Part shown: positions 1 through 9,740 of the stretch, one piece after another
Numbering within the stretch: the first letter of the stretch is position 1
Layout: each line of letters opens with the position of its first letter
Source of the DNA: Falciphora oryzae
Lineage: Eukaryota > Ascomycota > Sordariomycetes > Magnaporthales > Magnaporthaceae
Reading direction: 5' to 3'
Length of the DNA stretch: 64,000 bases
NCBI GenBank assembly: GCA_000733355.1
Contig: JNVV01000031.1
Location: 4,993-68,992, forward strand
Position numbers and translations under genes: made by a program
Notes under the pieces: model-generated
What the model saw: only the letters and a program-made list of their open reading frames with translations
Database searches by the model: none
What the model was told of the DNA's origin: nothing

Positions 1-760
1 CCCCCTCTCCAGACTCTTCTCCCTCCTCTTCAGACTCCTCTGCGGCATCTCCTTGGTTGTGCTTGGGTGCTTCAGCAGGGTCCTTAACTCCCCAGAGCCT
101 CCTCTGAATCTCGTTCTTAGTGAGCGTATCGAGATAGCCCGGCCGCAGCGACACACACACGTTCTGCGGCCGGAGGTCCCGGTGCGCCACGCGCCGGCCG
201 TGTAGGTAGTCGAGCCCCAGCAGCGCCTGGTAGCACGTCTTCTTGACGACCCTGCGCTCTCAGCCGTCGTGCTCCACCGCCGTGCCGGGGGGGCGTGTCC
301 GGCCCGCCGAGCTGAGCGCGCCGTTCGGTCACAGCATCGATGATGTCTCCGAGGTTGGTGCTGAGGGGTTCGGCGACCTCGACCAGGTGCTTTTGGACGC
401 TGTCGCCAGGGCCCTGGACGTCGAAGGCGTCGGAGGCTATTTCAACGTGCTTCCCTCCGGGGTGGCTGCTTGCTTTCTCGTGGTCCGGGTGTCCGTGGAG
501 GAGATGCTCCACCCCGTGCTCTGTCTTGCTGTCCCGGTTGGAGAAGACTTTGAGGGCCACATAGCGACGTCACGGCACGCTTCAGTCATGGAAGGGTCAG
601 CCTCAGTCGTACAAAGTTTGTTCTGTGAAGCCGGACTTACCCTTTATCCCTTGCCAGCCAAACGGTGCACTAGCTGCCGGTGCCCAATTTGCGGAAGATG
701 CAGCAGCGACCTTGGAGCACATCACCCAAGTGGACGGGGTAAAACCTGCCAGTGAGTATT
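1..760 (-). pseudogene. Decayed SRPK-type protein kinase, 5' part, running off the left edge
   Basis: Read on the minus strand, separate frames give successive pieces of an SR-protein-type Ser/Thr kinase. These are a YPVHLGDV entry motif and a glycine loop LGTGS followed by CTVWLARDK (about 760-641), a GTAAGT donor at 640, then YVALKVFSNRD with the ATP-binding lysine (about 563-530), an HPGGKHVE stretch, and GLDYLHGRRVAHRDLRPQNV with a catalytic-loop HRD (about 225-165). At least three lesions break it: TAG inside the glycine loop (670-672), TGA just before YVALKV (570-572), and a frame change near a run of seven G (287-293) with a TGA at 260-262. No single intron repairs all three. The frame stays open to base 1 through an acidic spacer. 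Stop codons plus a frameshift in otherwise good kinase motifs indicate a pseudogene. Unusual splicing around one lesion cannot be excluded. Confidence 0.75.
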
Positions 761-1796
761 TATCGGCTTGTCCCTATATGGTGATTTAGAGTGAGCGAGA
801 GAAGGATAAAGGCGAGTGGAAGAGGACAAGGCGAAACTTGGTCCCATGAACCCTCAGTTCATGTAAATCTTGTCCGGAGCCATGGTTAAGGGTGTGTTTG
901 GTTGACTGACTGGTCGATGTACGTCAAAGTAGTAGCTGGCGTGGTTTTTTGTTTGGATCGACCGAGGGTCTCAATCAAGAGAGATCAAGGTCCAGGTGGG
1001 CAGGGGCGATGAAGTTGCAGTGAATTAACCCGATGTATGTGAACGTGTGGATGCATAGCATTAAATACAGGGGAGCGGCAACCTATTTCCTATGTGAGCA
1101 CCTAGGTAGGCAGCAGGAACAACCTCTCTCCTAGGCGGGCAGGCGAGGCCAAAACCCGTCCTTTCGGTACCTTTTGAAATGCAAGAAGTTGGAAAACTCC
1201 GGGCCAAGCATTTAAAATTGGAGAGTTTTGGGCCGGAGTTGAGATGCAGACGCCAAGGCGTGTTGGTCCCCGCGCACAAACAGCGCTGGATAAGCGAGAT
1301 CTTTCCTCAAAGCCCAAAGCTAGGCTCCTGGAAAACCGCGGCTGATGCGCCAGTTTGGCTGTGCGACGGCAACGAAGCTACAGAGGATGGTATCACGCTC
1401 AAGGACCAGGCGCCGTGGAGGCGCCCGGTGACATTGCCATCAGTCACGATTACGCCTTAGGACGATATTTGAAGGTCTCCGGTCTAAGCGATTGCTGATA
1501 CGAGCGCAAGTTTTACTGGACAACGGCATCGAGCTGTTATACGAGCCCTGCATGAGTTCCCTAATGGGTAAGACCTCACTACCCCTGACTGGAAGGCTTG
1601 GGTTGCCAGAGACGCACATAGCGTCAGCATCTGTCCCACCCTGTTTCACTGCGCGCTGGGTCAAGCTGACAGCTATAGGTAGGATAAAGAACCGCAGACT
1701 CAATTTTAGAGGCATGAGAGGTATCTCAGAGGGACTTGGTTGCGGCAGACGCCTAATGCTGCCCTTGAGCGAGATGATCTGGCTGGTGGCGACCAG

Positions 1797-1945
1797 AGGC
1801 TATACCGACAAGTTGTGCCGTGAGATTTGCCAGAGAGCCGCAGATAGAGATTTTTGTGTGCTAGATACATCTCGTATAGGCTGAGTCGCGGCAAGGACTT
1901 CATCCGTCCTGCTTCTCGGACGAGATGGCCCGCTTGGCCATGGAG
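1797..1945 (-). repeat. Diverged repeat, inverted copy
   Basis: Read on the minus strand this segment has blocks that reappear in direct orientation near 2241-2380: CTCCATGGCCAAGCGGG (near 1945-1929), an AAGTCCTTGC block (near 1902-1890), and ATCTGCGGCTCTCTGGCAA (near 1846-1828). By eye identity to the 2241 copy is about 70 percent. Block order is permuted, as expected if the source was tandem. Confidence 0.5.
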
Positions 1946-2096
1946 CAAGGCAGGAGGCCGCACATGGTCGAACCGACCTCGATCTGGTGAAGGCATCACG
2001 AAGCTTGGGACACAACCGGCCGGTACTGCCTCATACTTTACTCTGTGACGACTTCCTCATCTGAGGTATTATGGGACTCTGCACCTCAACCCGGAT

Positions 2097-2180
2097 CCAT
2101 ACCGCGCTTCTAAATCTGTATATGCGATCTTCCGGTGTAGATCAAGGTGCAGTCTGCTCATACAATGCCTGAACTTACTC
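2097..2180 (+). repeat. Diverged repeat, direct copy 1
   Basis: The block from CGCTTCTAAATCTGTAT to CTGAACTTACTC aligns with 2241-2325 (CGCACTTCTAAACGTGTAT to CATCTTCCTTACTC) at roughly 70 percent identity by eye. The period is about 143 bp. No coding function is evident and there are no terminal repeats or target-site duplications that I can see. Confidence 0.45.
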
Positions 2181-2240
2181 TGACACGGCTTCCCCATCTC
2201 AGGGGCAGGATCGAAGCCCCTCCGCCACTATCTGAGACCA

Positions 2241-2380
2241 TTACGCACTTCTAAACGTGTATCTGCGGGCATCTGGCAAGTCTCAGGTACAATCGGCTCG
2301 TACGGCATCTTCCTTACTCCATAGCCAAGCGGGACGTGCCGTCCGGGGAGCAGGGGGTAAGTCTTTGCACAGCCAGCCGA
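2241..2380 (+). repeat. Diverged repeat, direct copy 2
   Basis: This is the best preserved copy. It contains ATCTGCGGGCATCTGGCAAG, then CTCCATAGCCAAGCGGGA, then AAGTCTTTGCACAGCC. Each block has a counterpart on the opposite strand in 1797-1945, and the first also at 2097-2180. It ends about 60 bp before the TATA box of the downstream gene, so it may form part of that promoter. Confidence 0.45.
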
Positions 2381-2436
2381 TACAGTCTCTGCCCGTCAGC
2401 AACCATGGTGGTGGGTTGGGAGCGAGGTTTCACGGG

Positions 2437-2443
2437 TATATAA
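2437..2443 (+). promoter_or_regulatory. TATA box of the small secreted-protein gene
   Basis: TATATAA lies about 140 bp upstream of the ATG at 2585. A pyrimidine- and CA-rich leader follows, typical of a strongly expressed fungal gene with a short 5' leader. Assignment is by position only. Confidence 0.55.
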
Positions 2444-2584
2444 CAGACGATAATGATGTCGATAATCAAGTCCGGTTGTTCTCTCCATCTCCATCAACAA
2501 CAACAGCGGCATCCATACTCTCATCTACATCTTCAACTTCACCAGCAAAACATTCAAATCAGCTTACCACAAACGGCATTCAAG

Positions 2585-2998
2585 ATGTGCTTCGCTACCG
2601 CCCTGACTTCGGTCCTCCTTGCCCTCACCACGGTTGTGTGTGCCGCCCCGACCGCCTTCGAGCCCACTCCCAACGCCATCGACATCGCGAGGCGGGGCGT
2701 GACTGACACCAGCGACCACACCGCCACCCTGGCTAGCCGCAAAGAGCCGTGGGAGAAAGTCAGAGTGAACAGCCGCACGGGCAAAGGCATGGGCGGCAGC
2801 ATCACGCAGAGGGACTGGGGAAAAAAACATGGCAGGAGGCCGCCTACTCCCCCTGTCGGCGCTCCGGCAGAGCCCGTGCCCGCACCCGCACCCGCACCCG
2901 CACCCGCACCTGCGCCCGGGCCGAGCAAGCCGAGCAAGCCGAGCAAGCCGGGAAAGCCTACCAAGCCGGGCAAGCACGGCAGCGACAACACCTTCTAA
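2585..2998 (+). CDS. Small secreted proline-rich protein
   Basis: A 137-residue protein that I do not assign to a family. The start at 2585 (CAAGATG) gives a clean signal peptide: MCFATA, a hydrophobic core of L, V and T, then VCA-A with likely cleavage near residue 20. An upstream in-frame ATG at 2453 would bury this signal and is rejected. The mature part has possible Kex2-type sites (ARR at about residues 35-37, SRK, KKHGRR), a Pro-Ala run (PAPAPA repeated, about 97-111) and a Ser/Lys/Gly-Pro run (KPSKPSKPGKPTKPGK) near the C-terminus. It has a single cysteine within the signal peptide, so it is not a disulfide-rich effector. It may be a cell-wall or extracellular matrix protein, or an effector-like secreted protein. 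The TATA box at 2437 supports real expression. Confidence 0.65.
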   Translation: MCFATALTSVLLALTTVVCAAPTAFEPTPNAIDIARRGVTDTSDHTATLASRKEPWEKVRVNSRTGKGMGGSITQRDWGKKHGRRPPTPPVGAPAEPVPAPAPAPAPAPAPGPSKPSKPSKPGKPTKPGKHGSDNTF

Positions 2999-4557
2999 AA
3001 GCTTCAAAGATCCAATATCGAGGCTGCATACAGGCGATACGCGGCCTCGTCAAGCATAAGGGGCTTAAGGGCTTGAGGGCTCGATTAGCAAGACCGCTTC
3101 CGGCGACGGATCCGTCTAGACGGTGCATTGACTGTTGACTGGTATTTTCTTTGATATTGATTCTCTTCTTGTACTGGGGGCGTTCGGCGTTGTGTTTCCC
3201 AGCAAGGCGTCTGGTGGGGAGGAATTTAGGGGCTATTCGACGGGCAAAGGATTGATGGCGGGCTGAGGAGTTGGTTAGCGAGCTGTTTGGTTTTTTTTTT
3301 TTTTTTTTTTTTTTTGCTTCTTTTCCTGTCTCTTTTCCCAGATCCCTCTGTCGTGCTCGGATGCCAATTATGAAATCATTGGGGTTCCAATCAGCGTGGT
3401 CGAGACCAACATGCCGACCCCGTGCACCGATTACATAAAACGGCGACGACAGAGTTGGGGTTGGTCCTTGCACCCGTCAGATCCGCTAAACAAACGCCCG
3501 CGTTGATCATTTGTGCCTTTGCATGGGGAAAAAAGCGTCCAGGGGGAGCCTTGGGAATTGCCCCTGACACTGGCCTGGCCCGGGATCGATGATAGGCTGG
3601 GTTGAAAGCCAAATCGCGAACAGACGTCGTCCTTGTTATCGCCGTTGTCGGGACGTCCTAGACAGCGTGGTGTGTTCCTGGTAGGAATTGGCAAGCAATT
3701 GGTTAACATACTAGGTAGTACGCAAGAGCCGCGCGACTCATCCTCTTGCACAACTTGGATGCTGGAGCTCGTCCTAAACTCCTCTCCTTCCCAGATCGTC
3801 CAGCCAAAAATGATCGGAAGCCCAGCGCGGAGTTCAGGCGCTCGGGCCATCAGCCCCTCACCTCACACAGCGTCGTCCCGTCGTTGTCAGGTAGTGGGTC
3901 CGACACTCGTGGTACGTACCGGTGGCGTCACGTGGACCCATTCCCGCGCGCACTGGCTGTGGCGGGTCCGCCACCCGCCCCACCGAGCCAGGTCGGCCTG
4001 CGCTGCCCAGCCACCAGCTTTTTCCACCGGCCGACAGGACAGGGCCAGAGATTGGGTGGTCACGTCTGCTTGTCCTGTCGGCACCACACGGTTCTGCTCC
4101 CCCTCCCCAAACCTCGCACTTCCCTCCCTTCTCCCACACCCGATCGCCAACCGCGCCCGTCGCGTCCTTGTCCTTGCTGTCCATTGCGGCTTGCTTTAAT
4201 CCCAATTTTGTTTTTTGTTCTTTTTTGCCTCGCTTTTTGGCCGAGCACGAGGGCACGGCTCCCCATTGCGCGCGCGAAACATTGCTTTGCGCCGCGACCG
4301 TTGCCGTTTTCCGACGAGTCGCGCGCGCGCCCTCCCAGCAAATCCGCTCCCCAAAAAAAAAACACGCGCGCGCATTTCTTGTTTACCTCCTCGTCCCACC
4401 TCAAGCACCACACCGCACACACCAGACTCCGGCCTGGTTGCCCCTATCTTGGGCCTGGCCATCGAGACAATCATCGGGCTTTTAGAAGTGTGCTTGCCGG
4501 TGCAAGCGAGGTCGCCGTCGCTATCTCCGCGCCGCCGCCGCCGCCGCCGTCGACAAT
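2999..4557. other. Intergenic: 3' flank of the secreted-protein gene and RAD21 upstream region
   Basis: No gene is supported. The stretch holds a run of 25 T (3291-3315), a C- and T-rich segment (about 3960-4460) with many CCC/CTC tracts, an A-run next to alternating CG (about 4350-4370), and a GCC-repeat just before the RAD21 ATG. The pyrimidine-rich part is the probable RAD21 promoter and leader. Confidence 0.6.
3291..3315 (+). repeat. Poly-T run (25 T)
   Basis: An uninterrupted T homopolymer about 300 bp downstream of the secreted-protein stop codon. Similar runs occur at 6839-6857, 49059-49073 and 63916-63929, all outside coding sequence. Confidence 0.9.
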
Positions 4558-6559
4558 ATGTTTTACTCAGACACCCTCGTCAACCAGACGGGGCCTTTGG
4601 CCCGCGTCTGGCTCGCTGCCAACATGGAGCGCAAGCTCTCCAAGGGCCACATCCTCAACTCGAACCTCAGCAAAAGCGTTGAGGACATCATAAGACCGCT
4701 CGACAATGCGCCGCTGGCCCTGCGCTTCAGCAGTCAGCTGTTGCTCGGCGTCGTCAGAATTTACAGCCGCAAAGCGCGCTATCTGCTGGACGACTGCAAT
4801 GAAGCACTGATCAAAATCAAGATGGTAAGGACCCACGTCCACTCCTCGGACATCGGCGTCTCCTGTTACGCGCACGCGGCGCGAGCCTGTTGTACTGACC
4901 GCTTGGCAGACCTTCCGATCGACGGGAAATAACGATCTCCCCATCGGCCAACATGCGCCAAACCGCGAGGCTCTGATGATTCCTGATCGCATCACACCGC
5001 TCGACAACCTTGATCTTCTACCGGCTCCAAACCTGGATGACTTCGCATCATCACAGGTCGGCCGCAGGGGACGGGTTAGCCACCGCGACATCAACCTGCA
5101 GGAGGACTTTAACAACAGCCAGTTCTTGCAAGGTGACGAGCCCCAAGATGATCTCCAGCTCACAGTCGTCGAAATGGAGGAGCTTGATCTGGAGCTGGAC
5201 TTTGGCATGGATCTTGACCGCCCAGAGGGTGACAAGAGCATTGAAATGGGTCGTGAAGCACCTGCTGCGAGGAGCGTGGAGGACGACCTGGTCAGCGAGC
5301 TGGCTGCGCCGTCTAAGGAGCCCGAACGCGAGCTTTCGCTGGGCCTCGAGTTTGGCGATGAGCGGGTTCGTATCGCGGATACCGAGGGTGACGTGCAAAT
5401 GTTCGACGACGACTTCGAATTCAACCTGGGCGACCAATCCGCCATGCCCATTGGCGCTGTACCCCCTGAGCGGGCCCGCATCTCCGAGTCGCCGCTCTCC
5501 GACATTGACCCCGAGTTCGCCCAGGAGATCGAGATGGAATACACCCGCACCATGAACGAGGACATGTACGAGCCGGGCGACGATACCGAGCAGACGGTTG
5601 TCGCGAAGGCACCACAGAGGGCCAAGAAGCGACGCCTGCTCGTCGCCGACTCCGAGACCATGCTTACTAGCAACCACATCCGCGAGCAGCAGGCTCACCA
5701 CGAAAACATCCTGAAGCCGCAATCATTTGTTCCTCGCGAGCCCTACCTCCTCGCCCTCATGGAGATGCAGAAGAACGGTGGCTTTGTTGCCAATGTGATG
5801 ATGGACGCGCGCAGCGACTACTGGGCGCCGGAGCTCAAGGGTCTGCTTTCTCTGTCGGCGATTCGCCCTGTGAACGACCTGAAACGCAAGAGGGATAGCG
5901 GTATTGCCGACATTGGAAGCGAGGACGAACGGGGCGAGCCAAAGTCGCCTCGCCTCGAAATTGGCGGCGAATTGGAGTCCTTTGCCCTTGGAGGCGACGA
6001 GACTGGCATTCAGATCGCTGGTGGCGATGAAACCGTTCTCGAGATTCCCGCGGACGAGGGCTACGAGGCCCATGACGACACCATCAGGCCCGCATCGCGT
6101 GAAGGAGGCAGCCCGATGCCCGCGTTTGATGATACTGTTGCGCCACTCGTTCACCCGGCCGACGGTGGCCCCATCTCGATCGGAACGAGGCACGCCGTGC
6201 ACATCCTGCGCGACCTGTTTGGCCCCGAAGCCGCGACGGACGAGGAGAAGCGCAGGGCGACGTCGGTCGTTTTCCAGGAGCTCCTCCCCGAGAGCAGGAC
6301 TACCAAGGCGGATGCGACCAAGATGTTCTTCGAGTGCCTTGTCCTCGCTACCAAGGATGCGATCAAGGTCGAGCAGCCAGAGGGACAGCTCGGCGGCCCG
6401 ATCCGGGTGCGCGGCAAGAGGGGTCTCTGGGGCGCATGGGCCGAGCGGGAGGCCGGAGGCGAGATGGCCCAGTCAGAGGAGGAGCAGGAGGAGGCAGCGC
6501 CGCAGTCTGGCCCGCAGCCGGCTGTGAGCAGTGCCTCGATGGTGTCTGTCGAGGCATGA
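4558..6559 (+). CDS. RAD21: Cohesin kleisin subunit RAD21/SCC1
   Basis: Two exons, 4558-4824 and 4910-6559 (638 residues), with a GTAAGG donor, a CTGAC branch site and GGCAG acceptor. It is the kleisin that closes the SMC1-SMC3 cohesin ring and is cut by separase at anaphase. The N-terminal Rad21/Rec8 domain is clear: MFYSDTLV at the start, then LARVWLAANMERKL, ILNSNL, and LRFSSQLLLGVVRIYSRKARYL, ending at about residue 90. The C-terminal winged helix that binds the SMC1 head is at about 565-615 (AVHILRDLF, FQELLPESRTTKADATKMFFECLVLAT). The acidic middle contains SIEMGR at residues 199-204, which fits the yeast separase site pattern SxExGR. Length and order match mitotic RAD21 rather than meiotic REC8, although that call is by eye. 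Confidence 0.95.
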
Positions 6560-7551
6560 CGGCAGCACACCCTGATTGTATAACTTTGAGTTTCTGTTTC
6601 TCTGCACTCTTGCTACAGCATCGAGCTTTCCTTCCTTTGTACATAGTGAACCGGCATGGAGAAGGAGGAGGCTCTCGGGATCAGGCTGGGGTTTGGTGTT
6701 CGTCTGCCTTGTGACTCTTGGGGTCGTTGCTTTTTTTGTGTCACGCGACCAAGTGGCGTTTGGCGTCTGGAAAGATTTTCTAATCTAGGGGGATACCACT
6801 TGTCTCTCGGAAAAAAAAGGGGGCAAGTTGCGATTCGGTTTTTTTTTTTTTTTTTTTGCCAAGAAGAATATGTTTATTTCATTCTTATCGTCTCTTGTTG
6901 CAGACTTGCGCACAGAAGAGGTTCTGGCTGTTCAGACGAGGAGGAAGACATTCGGCGGAAACAACACCCTCGCAGGGACCCATGAGATGAGCTTGGGACA
7001 TTTCTTTTCTTGATACTTCTATGAGGGAGGACGAAGACATGGAGGTTACTTTTCAGCATAGCCCCCTTATGTATTTTGGCACGTTCCGGGACGGTCTTGG
7101 GAGCAGGACGCACAAGATCTGCCCAGGCGGCCTGTTTGTAGCATACAATCATACAACGACGCGTTGTTCGATACGACTTTCGGAGAAGAGTTGATTACAA
7201 TTCTACGAGACGGTTTATTGAGGTACCTACCTTAGGTACCTATTTACTGAATGATGTGCGTGGTCTTTGTTGACTTAGACAGGTCCGACGCGTCACGTCT
7301 TGATGCCAGGCAGCAAGCAGCTTCCATGAAGGCTGCCCCACCTGCCGACCACTAGCATCACCCCGCTGCCGTTGCCATTCTCTCTCACTCAGATATGCTG
7401 GCCCGGACAACGACGACGACATCACCGGCAAGCAGAAAAAAGAAGTGAATCTCCCGTGAGATCATACACATCTCTTGAGCTCGACCCAAAACGAAAAAGA
7501 GAAGAACGAAAACCCCACTCAGCCAAGCATCCAGTTTCACTCAAGAGCAAG
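6560..7551. other. Intergenic between RAD21 and tubulin cofactor A
   Basis: No gene is supported. The RAD21 3' flank contains a run of 19 T (6839-6857). A striking AGGTACCTACCTTAGGTACC segment lies at 7221-7240. The last 150 bp before 7552 are the probable promoter and leader of the cofactor A gene. Confidence 0.6.
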
Positions 7552-8024
7552 ATGCCGGCGCCCAGCCCGCTCGTCATCGCAAGCCAGTCCGTCTCGCGGC
7601 TGGTCAAGGAGGAGGGCTACTACCGCAAGGAGCTCGAGGGCCAGAACAAGAAGCTGGACGAGGAGCGGGCCAAGCTACCCGCCGACGCGGACTACAATGA
7701 CAACTTTATGCTGAAGCAGCTCGTACGTCGTTTTTTTTTTTCTCCCTTTTTTTCATGTTTTCGTCAACATCCTTACACCTGTAGCCTATGAGCTGACAAA
7801 ATGCTTTACAGGAGACGGCAGTCAAGGAGACCGAGGCCGTCTTCGGCCCGCTCCTGACAAAGGTCGAGGACGCCGTCGCCAAGCTCGAGGAGCAGATCGC
7901 CATCAGCGAGAGCAGCGGCGGCGCCTCGGACGAGGAGCTCAAGAAGGCGCGGGAGGCGCTCGCGGCGGGGAGGGCGCTGCAGCAGAAGGGGACCGAGGGA
8001 GCCGAGACCAAGGCCGCGGACTAG
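7552..8024 (+). CDS. RBL2: Tubulin-binding cofactor A (tubulin-specific chaperone A)
   Basis: Two exons, 7552-7722 and 7812-8024, give 127 residues, close to the usual 105-125 of this family. The donor is GTACGT followed by a T-rich intron, and the acceptor is TTTACAG. The protein is almost all helix and strongly charged, as expected for the three-helix cofactor A fold: SPLVIASQSVSRLVKEEGYYRKEL, a loop with LPADADYNDNFMLKQ, then ETAVKETEAVFGPLLTKVEDAVAKLE. It captures free beta-tubulin during tubulin heterodimer assembly in the cytosol. The C-terminal tail after residue about 105 is Ala/Gly-rich and poorly conserved. The ATG is preceded by GCAAG, an acceptable fungal context. Confidence 0.95.
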
Positions 8025-8504
8025 ACTGGCGGGCAGGCTGGTGTCGTTTGCTCATCGGGGAGAAGACGGGAGACCCGGCTGTTTGCTTGCTGCGTAGGTA
8101 ATGTGACTTCGCCGTCATGGGAAGTTGTCGTCTTGATCGGCGCTGGGGGCGGGCTACTTGGACCGTTGGGAAATAAAGCCGAGACGCGGGTTGTAAGTGG
8201 TTTCGTGAACAGAGTAGAGCCACACGGATATTCCGGTGTAGGATAATATGGATTAGGCATATGTAGGGGGAGATGTGACCAAAGTACGGCAGTGCTAGCA
8301 CACAGATGCATCGTTGGTACTCCGGAGACCGTTTCTTCCCGTCACTCTTTATTCGCAGCGAAGGCCGTGGATGCGCTCCACAGCTGATTGGAGGGTATAA
8401 TCGTATCAATGCTTCGCAACTGAGGAGACCCGAAGCGCAACTCTGGACATGGCCGTCCTCTTTCTATCTTATAACACACTCTCCTGCAACCACATATCCA
8501 TCTA
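8025..8504. other. Convergent 3' flanks of cofactor A and THO7
   Basis: The 480 bp between two convergent stop codons hold both 3' untranslated regions. No gene or strong secondary element is visible. Confidence 0.6.
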
Positions 8505-9740
8505 TCATGTCGTGTCCATCTTCTCCCCAAGGCGCGGCGTGTCAGCCGCCGAGGCCTGACTCTCGTCGTTGCCGCCCCTCGGCGTATCGTCAGCGGCCGC
8601 CCCGGCATCGTCCATGTCGACGTCCTCCTCCCTCCTGCCCTCGCCATCCTCACCCTCCTCCGGCGCCGGGGTCGCCGCCGACGTGCCGTCCTGGCTCTGC
8701 GGGCGGCTGCTGCCCCCGGCCCCCGACGCGTCCGGCCGCGGCTTGAGCATGTCCTGGGACGCGGGGCTGTCCCTAGCAGGCGTCCGGCCCCCGAACGACG
8801 ACCCAGACCTGCCCGCCGACGACTCGGCCGCCTCGGCCGCCAGGCCCGCCAGCACCTTGGGCGGCAGCAGGTTATTACCGCTCCCCCCACCGCCGCCACC
8901 GCCGCCGGCATGCGGCATGGGCGTGACGTTGCCGCTAGCAACGCCGGGGCGGGGCGTCTGGCCGTCGCCCGCCTCGCCGCCGCCGTCGTTGTCCTCGCGC
9001 TCGTCGCCCATGCCCTCGCGGCGGTCGACCTCGTCGGCCTCGTCGCGGATCTGGCGGCGCAGGCGCATGCTCTCGTCCATGATGCGCGCGAACTGGTCGC
9101 GGCGCTCGCGCCACGTCGCCGCGTACTGCGCGCTCTCGGCCTCGAGGTTGGCGCACTCGTCCTCGAGCTTGGCGAGCGCGTGGTGCTGCTCCGCCCGCGG
9201 CCGCAGGGACCGGTTGCTCGTGATGCGGTCCGCCAGGTCGTCGAAGCGCCGCCGCCGCTCGAGCTGCGCGCGCGCGGCGTCGAGCCGGACGCGCAGCTCC
9301 GAGGTGCTGTCGCGCACCGAGGCGCACTGGTCCAGGATCGTCTGTCTGTCCGCGTTGTACCGGGCCCGCTCCTGGGCGTTGGCGTTGAGGAGGGATTGGA
9401 AGCGCGCGACGGTGAAGTCGAAGGCGGCGAAGTCGAGCGTCACCTCCTCGCGCAGCGACGCGAGCTCCGCGGCCACGGCCGGGTCCGGCTGCGAGCTGGC
9501 GGGCGTGATGGCGGACGCGGGCGTGGTCGGGCTCGTCGGTTGGCTCGGTGGTGCCGAGGCTGCTGCTCCGTTATGCTGGGCCGGGTTGTTGCTCGCGGGC
9601 GGCTTCCCCCACTTGGCGATGGTGTGCGCCGTCTGCATGCGCTTAGTGATGCGCAGGAACGGCCGCTCCTCGACGTTGAGGAGCCGCGTCTTGTGGAGGT
9701 TCTCCTCCTCCTTGGGTTCGAGGAGGTGCCATGGCGCCAT
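8505..9740 (-). CDS. THOC7: THO complex subunit 7 (THOC7/Mft1-like)
   Basis: Single exon, 411 residues. The ATG at 9740 is chosen because the conserved start is MAPWHLLEPKEEENLHKTRLLNVEERPFL. A longer in-frame extension to 9797 lacks conserved sequence. The Tho7 domain covers about residues 1-235 and is mostly coiled coil: ITKRM, LDFAAFDFTVARFQSLLNAN, then LEDECANLEAESAQYAATWRERRDQFARIMDESMRLRRQI. The remaining C-terminal part is low-complexity Gly/Ser/Asp/Glu (a GGGGGGG tract, then an acidic EEGEDGEGRREEDVDMDD stretch), as is common in filamentous fungi. THO packages nascent mRNA during Pol II elongation and links it to export. The gene diverges from Elongin A across a 928 bp upstream region. 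Confidence 0.87.
   Translation of the reverse strand: MAPWHLLEPKEEENLHKTRLLNVEERPFLRITKRMQTAHTIAKWGKPPASNNPAQHNGAAASAPPSQPTSPTTPASAITPASSQPDPAVAAELASLREEVTLDFAAFDFTVARFQSLLNANAQERARYNADRQTILDQCASVRDSTSELRVRLDAARAQLERRRRFDDLADRITSNRSLRPRAEQHHALAKLEDECANLEAESAQYAATWRERRDQFARIMDESMRLRRQIRDEADEVDRREGMGDEREDNDGGGEAGDGQTPRPGVASGNVTPMPHAGGGGGGGGSGNNLLPPKVLAGLAAEAAESSAGRSGSSFGGRTPARDSPASQDMLKPRPDASGAGGSSRPQSQDGTSAATPAPEEGEDGEGRREEDVDMDDAGAAADDTPRGGNDESQASAADTPRLGEKMDTT

Larger units (their letters stand above)
761..2436. other. Gene-poor stretch upstream of the small secreted-protein gene
   Basis: No reading frame here shows a recognisable domain, codon bias or splice structure. The only order I see is three diverged copies of a roughly 90-150 bp element between 1797 and 2380 (listed separately) and a TAGGTAGG-type motif at 1101-1110. 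The stretch follows the kinase pseudogene, so the whole left end looks like relaxed or formerly repetitive DNA. Confidence 0.5.

Noticed and set aside
2882..2912. Repeated PAPAPA codons suggesting a RiPP (dikaritin-like) precursor
   Set aside because: The repeats are not separated by Kex2 sites, contain no Tyr-led core peptides, and no DUF3328 or tyrosinase gene is nearby.
4567..5679. A 370-codon open frame on the minus strand opposite RAD21
   Set aside because: It is antisense to clearly conserved RAD21 exons, is mostly Ser/Arg, and lacks any domain.
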